Shown here: positions 1-7,436 of the stretch, piece after piece
Position numbering within the stretch: the stretch's first letter is position 1
How the letters are laid out: every line of letters begins with the position of its first letter
Assembly (NCBI GenBank): GCA_905221605.1
Contig: CAJNDS010002324.1
Coordinates: forward strand, 1,281,001 to 1,345,000
DNA from: Symbiodinium natans
Lineage: Eukaryota > Sar > Dinophyceae > Suessiales > Symbiodiniaceae
Direction of reading: 5' to 3'
Length of the DNA stretch: 64,000 nt
Notes under the pieces: generated by a model
The model's database searches: none
What the model was told of the DNA's origin: nothing
Seen by the model: the letters and a program-made list of their open reading frames with translations, nothing else
Translations under genes and position numbers: made by a program

Positions 1-2262
1 TCTTTTTTGAATGCTCAGAAGAATCAACTCCCTAGCGCCTTGCAGTTCATATTGCCTCAAAGGTTCGTGACGAGTTCTCTTGTTCAAGGACTCAGGGCGA
101 TTGAAGGTCTTGCTCCTGGAACAGAGCTGGAGGTGAATACCTCCACCACTCAGGAGGCTCAGTCGCTGAGAGGAGTCCTCAAAAACATCAGGACTTTGAC
201 ACTTCCGTATCTCGAGTTTGAGAATTGCAATGTCTACAGGGGGACTTTTGGTAAGGTTCTTCCTGTTATTCAGAGACATCCTGATGCCGTCGTGATCATG
301 TGGAAGTTAGGAGACTATGAACATGTGTTTTTCATGAACCTCGCGCAGCTTATCCCATGTCTAAGGGACGTAGCGGTGTCAGGATGGTCGTTGATCGTGT
401 TTTGGAATGAGATCGGTCCTCCCAGGAAAAGGAGAGGTCCAGACGTGTCCCTGGACTTTACCGATCAGCCAGTTCCAGATGCACCTCCACCAGGCGTGCC
501 TCCTGGCACCTCTAGTGGAGATGATCCTGAAAATCCTCCTGGAGGCGGTCCTCCAGGACAGGTACCGGGATACCAGGACTACCATGACACACCCGTGCCG
601 GGTGATATGTCGTGGGATGAAGGTGAGGAAGAGACTCAGGGTGGCCCTTCAGGGCCGGGACCTGATGGCCCTCCAGATGGAGCGGCAATTCCGATAGATG
701 TGGATGGAGATGACGGAGGAAATCCTCCAGGACAGGGGGCCTTTCCGCCTGGAGGCGGTCCTCCAGGACCGGGACCAGGGTTCGGGCCTTCGCCTGAAGA
801 CTTCGAGGATGGCGGAACTCCTATGGAAGTTCATATGGAGCCGCCGCCTCCAGGTCCTCCGCCTGACGCGCCAGGCGCAAAAATCTACTCACATCCGGAT
901 CAGCCGCTTCTCCCGCCTTCCAAACCGGGGCCAGTGTTTAGAGCTCCAATTCCTAAGCATCCGAATTTCCCAGCTCCTCCTGTTGTTCAACCGGCTTCGC
1001 CACGTAACGTGCCGATTACGCGTGCACGCGGCAAACATCCTGATGAGCCAAGTAAGCCTAAGTTACGCACCGAGGAACCGGCGCATCCGATTCCCGCAAG
1101 TGCGGCACCAAAACTGCGTTTCCCTGTTTACCCAAACAAGATTCCGGAGGCCGCTGTGCCCCTTCCGGGTCAGCCGTTGCCGGAGAAAAAGGGAGATCCG
1201 CAGGTTTCCGCTCCGTTTCCAGACGAGGATGAGACAGATCCGACCGCGTCTTCTTCACAGCCTAGCGGACCGCCAGGACTTCCCGTGGCGGAAGGAGAGT
1301 TTCCGATTCAGCAAACTCCCGTCGCGCCTCCGGCTACGGACGCGCCAGTGCCGGACTCAGACTCAGACGATAGCCAGGCGACGCGAGATTACGGTGAGTC
1401 GTCTCTTGCTTCCTTGGTCGAGGGGGAGGAAGATGTTCTTCTGGTCCTTCCTCACGATTTGAGTCCGCCGCAGTGGGCTGTTTTTGATGGTGATGCGTTT
1501 GCGTCGTGGCTTACTAAGCAGGATAAAATTAAGGCTGGTACGATCACACAGGACATGCAGCGTAAGTACGCCAAGGAAATCCGAGCCACGAAATTGGACG
1601 AGTTCAAGAGCTACTTGGATAATGATGCCCTTCGATTTGTCGATCGCAGGAAGTTAGCCAAGGATGTGAATTTTCTCACAGGTCGTTGGGTTCTTACTGT
1701 GAAAGTCGACAAAAATGGGTTCTTTTCTAAGTTTAAGGCTCGTTGGGTCTGTCGTGGTTTTCAGGACAAGAATGCCTGGGATCAGCAGACGGATAGTCCA
1801 ACTGCTACGCGATACGGTTTTCGTTTGGTCTGTCAGTGCGCTGCCAATAATTTCTGGGATTTGTTTCATTTGGACCTTAAGACTGCGTTTCTTCAGGGGG
1901 AACACTATAACTTGCAGCATCGCAGCGTGATTGTTCAGCTGCCTCCCGACATTGGTTTGCCGCCTTGGATGGTCGGTCTCTGTTTGCGGCCAGTGTATGG
2001 CCTCAACGACGCGCCGCGTCGATGGTGGAATCGACTCGACAAGTTCCTGCGGACCATCGGCCTGCAGCCCACAAGGGCAGACCGATGCACCTATGTAGGA
2101 TACGAAGGAGTCGAAAAGCAGAAATCGGCAGCAAAGATCGCAGAATTAAGAGGTAAGTCTATTCCAAGAAGGATGCTCTCCTCTAGGAGAGGAACCGCCA
2201 ATAGGAGACTTACCGGGCATCATCACAGAGTCTCCACTAGCTGCGTTGTTATCTGCTTGTGA
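1..2262 (+). CDS. copia-type pol, N-terminal visible part (low-complexity linker plus RT fingers/palm), 5'-partial
   Basis: The frame is open from base 1 and continues upstream of the window. Roughly the first 140 residues are not recognised. Residues about 140-480 are a Pro/Gly/Asp-rich disordered linker. The RVT_2-type reverse transcriptase begins near nt 1590. It shows a KARWVCRGF-like segment at about 1735, the catalytic-Asp motif DLKTAF (Asp at 1873-1875), LRPVYGLNDAPRRWW near 1985 and a D-x-C-x-Y motif at 2080-2094. The second catalytic motif (VDD) is not in this frame; it is in the next one, +1 relative to this. True coding probably leaves this frame near 2150, and the last 37 or so residues before the stop at 2260-2262 look like out-of-frame sequence. 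The protein would act in cytoplasmic or nuclear reverse transcription of the element's RNA. Confidence 0.8.
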   Translation, partial: SFLNAQKNQLPSALQFILPQRFVTSSLVQGLRAIEGLAPGTELEVNTSTTQEAQSLRGVLKNIRTLTLPYLEFENCNVYRGTFGKVLPVIQRHPDAVVIMWKLGDYEHVFFMNLAQLIPCLRDVAVSGWSLIVFWNEIGPPRKRRGPDVSLDFTDQPVPDAPPPGVPPGTSSGDDPENPPGGGPPGQVPGYQDYHDTPVPGDMSWDEGEEETQGGPSGPGPDGPPDGAAIPIDVDGDDGGNPPGQGAFPPGGGPPGPGPGFGPSPEDFEDGGTPMEVHMEPPPPGPPPDAPGAKIYSHPDQPLLPPSKPGPVFRAPIPKHPNFPAPPVVQPASPRNVPITRARGKHPDEPSKPKLRTEEPAHPIPASAAPKLRFPVYPNKIPEAAVPLPGQPLPEKKGDPQVSAPFPDEDETDPTASSSQPSGPPGLPVAEGEFPIQQTPVAPPATDAPVPDSDSDDSQATRDYGESSLASLVEGEEDVLLVLPHDLSPPQWAVFDGDAFASWLTKQDKIKAGTITQDMQRKYAKEIRATKLDEFKSYLDNDALRFVDRRKLAKDVNFLTGRWVLTVKVDKNGFFSKFKARWVCRGFQDKNAWDQQTDSPTATRYGFRLVCQCAANNFWDLFHLDLKTAFLQGEHYNLQHRSVIVQLPPDIGLPPWMVGLCLRPVYGLNDAPRRWWNRLDKFLRTIGLQPTRADRCTYVGYEGVEKQKSAAKIAELRGKSIPRRMLSSRRGTANRRLTGHHHRVSTSCVVICL

Positions 2263-3877
2263 AGAACCGCCGTCTTCTCCCGACACCGCGGTAGAAAGGT
2301 CCTATTTAGCATACCCCGACATTGCGCAAGCCTTTAAGACCAAGCACCTGGTTGAGTATGACTGGAGGCCAGTCACTGATAAAACCTTGCTTGACTTTCT
2401 TGGTGGCGTTGCCCACAAGAAGAGAGGCTGGTTCCCTTTCGAGAACGGCCAGGCCCTTGTGTCCCACAGGGCGAAGGCTTTGAGAGGTCCTGAACCGACC
2501 TATAAGATTAAGGATTATCCCTACCGGGTATCTATCATCTTGCGCCAAGGAACCTGGTGGGTGATTGAAAAGGCTCAGGACCTTAGGAACAAGAACGAGC
2601 CGAGCTATCTCGAGGAGGAGGCCGAAGTGCTCGTGACACTGTTCCTTCCTGAAAGGGCGGCCTACAAGACCACAGAACAGCTTCCTCAGCTTACCCCTGA
2701 ACTTGTAGATCAGCTCTTAGAACACTTTGTTGATCCTGTTCATGGTAGCCCTAGTAAGCACAGGAAGTCGGTAGGAGTCCTCAGCCTTCATGTTGATGAC
2801 CTGATCATCGCTGGAACCCCAAGTTTCCTGAAGTGGTTCTTGGCTAGGGTCAAGGAACATTTCACCGTTGGACATGAAGACAAAAATGATCTTATGTTCA
2901 CTGGTCAGAGGGTTCGATGGGTTGTTGACGACAAGGGCAGTAAGAAGTACATCTCAATTGATCAGAAGTTGAGCGTCTCAGAGCTCGAAGAGATCGTCAT
3001 CCCCAAACACTTGAAGGACACTGATGTGTGTGACAAACAACTTCACACCTCCTACAGGTCTTTGCTAGGTAGTATCAACTGGTTGCAGTCCAGGACTCAG
3101 TTTCAGGCTTGTTACTCATTCTCACGTCTCGCATCGGCCTCAGCTGCACCTACGGTTGGTCACTGTAAGGAGCTGAACAAGCTCTGTCGACAAATCAGGA
3201 GTGAAGAGGTGGAGCTTAGGATTTGGCCAGTCCAAGGCACACCTCGCATCCTCGGCATTCCAGATGCTGCTTTCAGAAACAACAGTGACAAGTCCTCACA
3301 GAGAGCGATGACAGTGTTTATCGCCGATCAAAGGGTAAAGAATCGTTGGGACACCAGAGGCTCCCTGATTTTCTTCGAATCCACTAAGATCAAGAGGACT
3401 ACCTTGAGCACGACAGTTGCTGAGCTGTATGCCTTGATGAAGTGTTTCGGCACCTGTCAGATGCTAAGGGGTTTGTGGAAGGACATCAGTGGTCTAGATG
3501 CCGAGATCCATATGCGAACTGATGCAAACAATTTGGTTACAACTGCTTCAACCACTCATGCCCCTGAGCAACAAGAAACCATACACATGATACAGATGCT
3601 TCGAAAGGAAGCTTGCTCTGGGGCCATTGCGGACCTCTCACATGTGCGCACAGAACACTGTCTGGCGGATTGTTTGACGAAACGGTCTGCCAAATCCACC
3701 AATTTGGTTCAGTCAGTTCAAAAGGGCTGGCTGAAGGAGATAGATGCTCATCCCCCCTTTAGGTCTCTTTTGGAACACAAAGCTTTTCTGAGCGCCTGGC
3801 TCCGGAAGGAGCTGTCGGGTTTTCAGTTTTGCAGCAAGGTGTGTTTCATGATCAGTTCTTGTGAAAAGAAAGACTGA
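2150..3877 (+). CDS. copia-type pol, C-terminal part (RT VDD box and RNase H)
   Basis: The frame opens just after an in-frame TAA at 2147-2149 and ends with TGA at 3875-3877. It is the +1 continuation of the upstream pol frame. About 210 residues of unrecognised sequence precede the RT box LHVDDLIIAG (VDD at 2792-2800); in ordinary copia RTs this box follows the D-x-C-x-Y motif closely. An RNase H domain of the Ty1/copia type follows, with its four acidic residues visible: Asp at 3263 (PDAAF), Glu at 3422 (AELYAL), Asp at 3521 (RTDANN) and Asp at 3668 (LADCLTK). The C-terminal 60 or so residues are hydrophobic and basic and end without a known motif. No ATG marks a natural start, so this is the second part of one gene rather than a separate gene. 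Confidence 0.8.
   Translation, partial: EVSLFQEGCSPLGEEPPIGDLPGIITESPLAALLSACEEPPSSPDTAVERSYLAYPDIAQAFKTKHLVEYDWRPVTDKTLLDFLGGVAHKKRGWFPFENGQALVSHRAKALRGPEPTYKIKDYPYRVSIILRQGTWWVIEKAQDLRNKNEPSYLEEEAEVLVTLFLPERAAYKTTEQLPQLTPELVDQLLEHFVDPVHGSPSKHRKSVGVLSLHVDDLIIAGTPSFLKWFLARVKEHFTVGHEDKNDLMFTGQRVRWVVDDKGSKKYISIDQKLSVSELEEIVIPKHLKDTDVCDKQLHTSYRSLLGSINWLQSRTQFQACYSFSRLASASAAPTVGHCKELNKLCRQIRSEEVELRIWPVQGTPRILGIPDAAFRNNSDKSSQRAMTVFIADQRVKNRWDTRGSLIFFESTKIKRTTLSTTVAELYALMKCFGTCQMLRGLWKDISGLDAEIHMRTDANNLVTTASTTHAPEQQETIHMIQMLRKEACSGAIADLSHVRTEHCLADCLTKRSAKSTNLVQSVQKGWLKEIDAHPPFRSLLEHKAFLSAWLRKELSGFQFCSKVCFMISSCEKKD
2171..2196 (+). repeat. 26-nt hairpin cassette H1 (in pol)
   Basis: Left flank GGATG, stem CTCTCC paired with GGAGAG, loop TCTA, right flank GAACC. 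It lies immediately after the point where the pol frame changes. Read in the downstream frame it encodes a Gly-Cys-Ser...Glu-Glu-Pro segment, like the other copies. Confidence 0.75.
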
Positions 3878-4067
3878 GAGAGAGACGAGGGAGTGAGAGC
3901 GTTTTTTTTTGCAGTCATGTACTGTCATGTGCACTGCAACAGTCACATGTCCTTGTTTGTCGCTGCAGTAGAGTTTAGGTCTCTTTTTAAAATTTGTGCC
4001 TGCAATCTCCGAAGCCCGTCGGTGCTTCCCACGCTTTAGCTGCCTACCTCTTCCCTGCTACGGAACC
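3878..4067. other. spacer between pol and the Tpt1-like ORF
   Basis: This 190-nt stretch has no gene. It starts with a purine-rich run (GAGAGAGACGAGGGAGTGAG, about 3878-3897) that could be a polypurine tract, followed by a T run at 3902-3910. Short inverted segments around GCAGTCATG and CACTGC follow. At 3984-4002 there is an A/T-rich motif that recurs at 9478-9495. Neither LTR ends nor a promoter can be proven here. Confidence 0.5.
3984..4002 (+). repeat. direct repeat, left copy (TTTTTAAAATTTGTGCCTG)
   Basis: This 19-nt motif matches the 18-nt motif at 9478-9495 except for one A. The two copies bracket the three ORFs at 4068-9048. They could be remnants of terminal or target-site repeats, or a shared regulatory motif. 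Confidence 0.6.
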
Positions 4068-5768
4068 ATGGCAGCCGCAGCGCTCACTCATGCCGCGTGG
4101 GAGCCAAGTGTCGGCTTCAAGCCGCAATTCACACCCGAGGGCGAGCCCGATTACAGCCACTGGATCAACTCCGTGCATTGGAGCTCAAGGCGGATGCTTC
4201 TCTCGAGAGAAGGGACCGCGTCAAGCCTCTACAGCGGCACGGGCAGAGTGTACCTTCCAAGTGCAGATGGCACGAGGAATATGCCTAGGGACGTCTACCC
4301 ATACACCTTGAGGATTGCTGACAGAGATCTGCCTACCATAGAGGGCCAGTTAGCCTTGCTCTGGCACGTCATCCTGTACGAGGACAGGACAGGCAGAACG
4401 ATCCTCAGCAGTTCTCAGCGCTGGGACTTCTACTTCGTGACGACCCTTTTGGGGTGCCTCTCGGTTGAGGAGCTGTACAAGTTCACTCTCACCACCCAGC
4501 AGGTAACGAGAGAACAGAACACTCCTTATAGCAGCACGGTCAGCGCCTCCAAGGCATTCTCTGCTGTGTTCCGCCACGAGGCCGTGCACAGGAACGATTT
4601 GGACGAGATGAACTCTCTCCCTATTGGATCCTGTAACACACGGAGAGTGATTCCCAGGCAGACAAACGCCGTTTGGTTTGCCGCCTTCATGCTCACCAAC
4701 TCCAAGGGAAGGTTTTTCACCTACGTCCGTCCAGCTCCATGCTCGCCCACAGGCGAGGTAGGAGTGCAAGACTTCGCTATGAACATACGCCTTGGAGCAA
4801 TTCAGGGTCATACTCGCGTAAGCTCAGTCCAAACTGAGGAGGCGCTGGGTATGGAAATCACCCTGGGAATGGCAGGTCGCCTGGGATATGTTTTCCACGC
4901 CACCGAGAAGTGGAACCACGACAACGTCCTCAAGCAGGGGTTAATCACGGACGCTGGAAGGCCAGGTGAAAAGAGGGATCCGCGGTGCGCTGTGCACTTC
5001 ACCTACGCTGGTGGGGAGGAGGCCCCAAGGGCTGGCACTGTCATCCGCTACGGCTCGAATGTCATCTATGTCGTGTTGGACCTCTACCAGGCCATTTCAG
5101 ACGGGTGCAAGTTCTACCTGTCCGATAACGGTGTGATCCTGAGCTTCCAGAGTGTGCCACCGAGCTACCTGCATTTCACCTGGAGGCCCCCTCACGAGAA
5201 GGACCCGGGTGGACGCAGGTGGGAAAAACGCGAGGGACGCTCAGCACAAGCTGAGGAACCCTCAGCTCCCAGTTCAAGCTCTCGTGGCCCTGCGTCCAGC
5301 TCAGCCGGGACCAAAGGGAGCTCTGCCTCAGCAGAGGGATCCAAGGGTTCTGGAACAACAACGAAGGAAGCTGGGCCTCCTAGCGCAGGCCCAACCACGG
5401 TTGGGGAAGTGCCCCACTTTGATCTCACTTCCCTTCGAGAGATCATTGAAGAGGAGGAGAAGAGGCATGTTCAGCAGTCAGAAACAAGCTCAGAAGGGAA
5501 AAGAATTCCTTTTGAGCGTGGCATGGAAGTTGAAGGGAGTGTAAAAACTTCTTTGACAGCTGAAGCAGAAAAAGTCAGGGCCCAAGAGGACCTGATCCGA
5601 CAGCTTAGGGCCAATCCTTGGACGCTGTTCTACAAAGGCACCATTGCCTTGATGGAGGACAATGAGCGCAAGGTTGACTCCTACGGCATTGGCTATGTAC
5701 AGGTTGTTCGATTCCGAGATGTTCATGTCAGTGTGAGAAAGAAGCTCCAGCTTGATCAGGCTCTTTAG
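4068..5768 (+). CDS. Tpt1/KptA-like RNA 2'-phosphotransferase domain protein (first part of a broken polyprotein)
   Basis: The start is the ATG at 4068, in an ACCATGG context; the frame is open back to 3972 without another ATG. Tpt1/KptA enzymes remove an internal 2'-phosphate from RNA by transfer to NAD+. Numbered from this ATG, the domain spans about residues 160-375. It shows FRHEA (Arg169-His170), SKGRF (212-216), IRLGAIQGHT (Arg241), HAT (277-279), PRCAVHF (Arg306) and DNGVILS (Asn354). The Arg-His-Arg-Arg set essential in yeast Tpt1 is therefore present. The region between Arg-His and the next Arg is about 25 residues longer than in yeast Tpt1. The N-terminal 150 residues are unrecognised. 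After the domain comes a Ser/Gly/Glu-rich linker carrying two hairpin cassettes, then an unassigned segment. The frame ends at TAG 5766-5768 but stays open in the same phase beyond it. Biochemical activity and the native substrate are not known. Confidence 0.8.
   Translation: MAAAALTHAAWEPSVGFKPQFTPEGEPDYSHWINSVHWSSRRMLLSREGTASSLYSGTGRVYLPSADGTRNMPRDVYPYTLRIADRDLPTIEGQLALLWHVILYEDRTGRTILSSSQRWDFYFVTTLLGCLSVEELYKFTLTTQQVTREQNTPYSSTVSASKAFSAVFRHEAVHRNDLDEMNSLPIGSCNTRRVIPRQTNAVWFAAFMLTNSKGRFFTYVRPAPCSPTGEVGVQDFAMNIRLGAIQGHTRVSSVQTEEALGMEITLGMAGRLGYVFHATEKWNHDNVLKQGLITDAGRPGEKRDPRCAVHFTYAGGEEAPRAGTVIRYGSNVIYVVLDLYQAISDGCKFYLSDNGVILSFQSVPPSYLHFTWRPPHEKDPGGRRWEKREGRSAQAEEPSAPSSSSRGPASSSAGTKGSSASAEGSKGSGTTTKEAGPPSAGPTTVGEVPHFDLTSLREIIEEEEKRHVQQSETSSEGKRIPFERGMEVEGSVKTSLTAEAEKVRAQEDLIRQLRANPWTLFYKGTIALMEDNERKVDSYGIGYVQVVRFRDVHVSVRKKLQLDQAL
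4192..4217 (+). repeat. 26-nt hairpin cassette H2
   Basis: Left flank GGATG, stem CTTCTC paired with GAGAAG, loop TCGA, right flank GGACC. It has the same geometry as the other copies but is read in a different codon phase (Met-Leu-Leu-Ser-Arg-Glu-Gly). This argues that the nucleotide structure, and not only a peptide motif, is what recurs. Confidence 0.6.
5235..5260 (+). repeat. 26-nt hairpin cassette H3
   Basis: Left flank GGACG, stem CTCAGC paired with GCTGAG, loop ACAA, right flank GAACC. An outer stem is also possible, GAGGG (5232-5236) with CCCTC (5259-5263), separated from the inner stem by a 3x3 internal loop. It lies in the linker after the Tpt1-like domain. Confidence 0.8.
5316..5341 (+). 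repeat. 26-nt hairpin cassette H4
   Basis: Left flank GGGAG, stem CTCTGC paired with GCAGAG, loop CTCA, right flank GGATC followed by C. Relative to H3, two stem positions are changed on both arms and pairing is kept. Confidence 0.75.
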
Positions 5769-7436
5769 TTGCACAATCCTCTGAGTGGATACCCGGTTCT
5801 CTTCTTCCTGGAGGCATTCAGACTGGGGAAGATAGCCGCCAATGTGCTCATTGACTTTCAGTTGAAGGTCTCTCACTATGACCATCATACTCCACATTGG
5901 GACGCGGACTACTTCACCGAGCTCAGATCTAAGGCCGAGTCAGTCTTCACCCCTGGAGTTCTTTACGGGAGAGCAAAGCCTGAGGTCACAGATGAGCGAA
6001 ATCGAATGCCAGTTGAAGGCACAGAGAACTACGCTGAGAAGCTCGCAGAGTACCAGGCATTTCGGCACGAGCTGATGGTGGCCCAGGAGCTCATCAACAT
6101 TCAGAGCGATTTCGTCAACCTCTACGACATGTTCGTGGAACTCTATGGCAGTGACTTCTTCTTGTACATGAAGGAGAATCGTGACAACCAAGCACTTCGG
6201 AACAAGTTTGTTGTGCGCGCACAGGACAATAGTGAGCATAGAGATTGCTCATTGAGGCTCCCGTTTGAGCCCAAACTCATCCTGAAGAAAATCGAACGCA
6301 CCGTCGCTTCGTACCCAGAGCGGAAGTTCCTCTCTCGCTTCGCTTCCAAGGCCGTTCAGGACTTGCAGCAGTGTGTGCAGATTCGCCAGTCCGAGGAGGC
6401 ATTCGTCGACTACTACCTTGGCATTCCTGTGGAAGATTTTGAGCTTGAGAGAACCTTCGAGAACAATGAAGGAACCGTCAACATCGAGGAGGTCATCGAG
6501 GTCGATGAATCCTGGGGAAGCTCAACACGAGTTGAGGAACCCAAGGTGGCGCCTTCCTCTCTGGATGCAACAATGGAAGAGGAAGCGGGCTCTGCTACAG
6601 CAGAGGGACCACCACCATCTTCCGAAGCGCACATCAAAGAAGAGCCAATGCCCGATGCGACCGAAGAGGTCAAGGAGCCAGATCCCGAAGTCCAGTTGAA
6701 GGTCGAGGAAGGTGACTTCAAGGTGGAGGAGGAGTCCTCTACGCCAATGGTCACCACTGGGGAAACAGAGGGAAGCTCACTTCCAAGTGAGGCACCCTCG
6801 GGAACGCCCCAAGGCCTGTGGGGTAATGTACAGACTGTTATTACTCCGCAGGATCTCCAAGAGATCACTCAGCAGAATGAGGATGCTCTTCGATCCTTCG
6901 CCGACAAAAAGGAAGAGGCGACCCTGGAGCAGTTGCCCGAGTACCAGCGCTTCCTTGATGAGCTGGAGAGGGTTGAAAAGGGTTCGCCCATCTACATCCT
7001 CAGTCGGCAGAAGTATGGAGAAAGTGATGGCATTCTCCATGGTGGTCTTCGGGCGCAGTCGGCTCAGAACCGATTTCGACTCCAGCATATGAGCTGGAGG
7101 GATAGAGCGGCTCCTGCTCGGTCAAATTGGAAGTTCCAGGTTCCAGAAGTGCCCTTCTTCGAGACAATGGCGACGATGCCACCGTTGTGGGAGTTTCGTC
7201 CTGCAGCAAAACAAGTGGCTTTCAAGAGCATTGATGTGAGGAGCACTTTTTCGACTGATGCACTTGAGAGATCATACAATGCCCATGTTGCCATTGCGGA
7301 GAAGGAGGCGCTGTTGATGGAGTCACTGGCAAAAACCAATGCTACGAGAGGTGATCTTCTGAACACTCTTCTTCGGCACTTTTCTGGCCTGTGGAAGTCT
7401 CGAAACCACGAGCTTGGGAAGCTCAGCCTTTGCTGA
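5769..7436 (+). CDS. unrecognised acidic middle part of the polyprotein (in frame with the preceding ORF)
   Basis: This frame continues the preceding ORF without a phase change; only the TAG at 5766-5768 separates them, and there is no ATG at the junction. The protein looks continuous across the stop, so a nonsense mutation, stop readthrough or removal of the stop from the RNA are the options. Residues about 1-230 are charged and probably helical. Residues about 230-370 are an acidic Ser/Pro/Glu-rich linker carrying three hairpin cassettes. The rest is a mixed charged segment rich in Gln, Glu and Arg. No family was recognised. The linker contains several hydrophobic-Lys-x-Glu sites (IKEE, LKVE, FKVE), a SUMO-acceptor-like pattern of unknown meaning. 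The frame ends in TGA at 7434-7436, which lies inside hairpin H8, and coding seems to pass into the +1 frame before that. Confidence 0.6.
   Translation: MHNPLSGYPVLFFLEAFRLGKIAANVLIDFQLKVSHYDHHTPHWDADYFTELRSKAESVFTPGVLYGRAKPEVTDERNRMPVEGTENYAEKLAEYQAFRHELMVAQELINIQSDFVNLYDMFVELYGSDFFLYMKENRDNQALRNKFVVRAQDNSEHRDCSLRLPFEPKLILKKIERTVASYPERKFLSRFASKAVQDLQQCVQIRQSEEAFVDYYLGIPVEDFELERTFENNEGTVNIEEVIEVDESWGSSTRVEEPKVAPSSLDATMEEEAGSATAEGPPPSSEAHIKEEPMPDATEEVKEPDPEVQLKVEEGDFKVEEESSTPMVTTGETEGSSLPSEAPSGTPQGLWGNVQTVITPQDLQEITQQNEDALRSFADKKEEATLEQLPEYQRFLDELERVEKGSPIYILSRQKYGESDGILHGGLRAQSAQNRFRLQHMSWRDRAAPARSNWKFQVPEVPFFETMATMPPLWEFRPAAKQVAFKSIDVRSTFSTDALERSYNAHVAIAEKEALLMESLAKTNATRGDLLNTLLRHFSGLWKSRNHELGKLSLC
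6516..6541 (+). repeat. 26-nt hairpin cassette H5
   Basis: Left flank GGAAG, stem CTCAAC paired with GTTGAG, loop ACGA, right flank GAACC. It encodes Gly-Ser-Ser-Thr-Arg-Val-Glu-Glu-Pro. Confidence 0.8.
6585..6610 (+). repeat. 26-nt hairpin cassette H6
   Basis: Left flank GCGGG, stem CTCTGC paired with GCAGAG, loop TACA, right flank GGACC. The stem matches H4 but the loop and left flank differ. Confidence 0.75.
6771..6796 (+). repeat. 26-nt hairpin cassette H7
   Basis: Left flank GGAAG, stem CTCACT paired with AGTGAG, loop TCCA, right flank GCACC. As in H3, an outer stem GAGGG (6768-6772) with CCCTC (6795-6799) is possible around a 3x3 internal loop. Confidence 0.8.

Larger units (their letters stand above)
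1..3990 (+). mobile_element. Ty1/copia-type LTR retroelement, 3' part (5' end outside window)
   Basis: The order reverse transcriptase then RNase H, with copia-style motifs (DLKTAF, VDD, then an RNase H with four acidic residues), identifies the 3' portion of a copia-class pol gene. Gag, protease and integrase would lie upstream of base 1 and are not visible. A purine-rich stretch at about 3859-3900 follows the last coding domain, where a polypurine tract would be expected. No long terminal repeat can be confirmed because the 5' copy is not in the window, so the right edge is approximate. The pol frame is broken near 2150, so this copy needs a frame change to make full-length protein. The ORFs at 4068-9048 may belong to the same element. 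Confidence 0.85.

Noticed and set aside
649-1462. Overlapping frames on both strands within the pol linker
   Set aside because: Shadows of the GC-rich Pro/Gly coding frame; the RT-containing frame is the only one with domains.
3878-4067. 3' LTR of the copia element
   Set aside because: A purine tract is visible, but no TG...CA-bounded repeat can be matched because the 5' LTR is outside the window.
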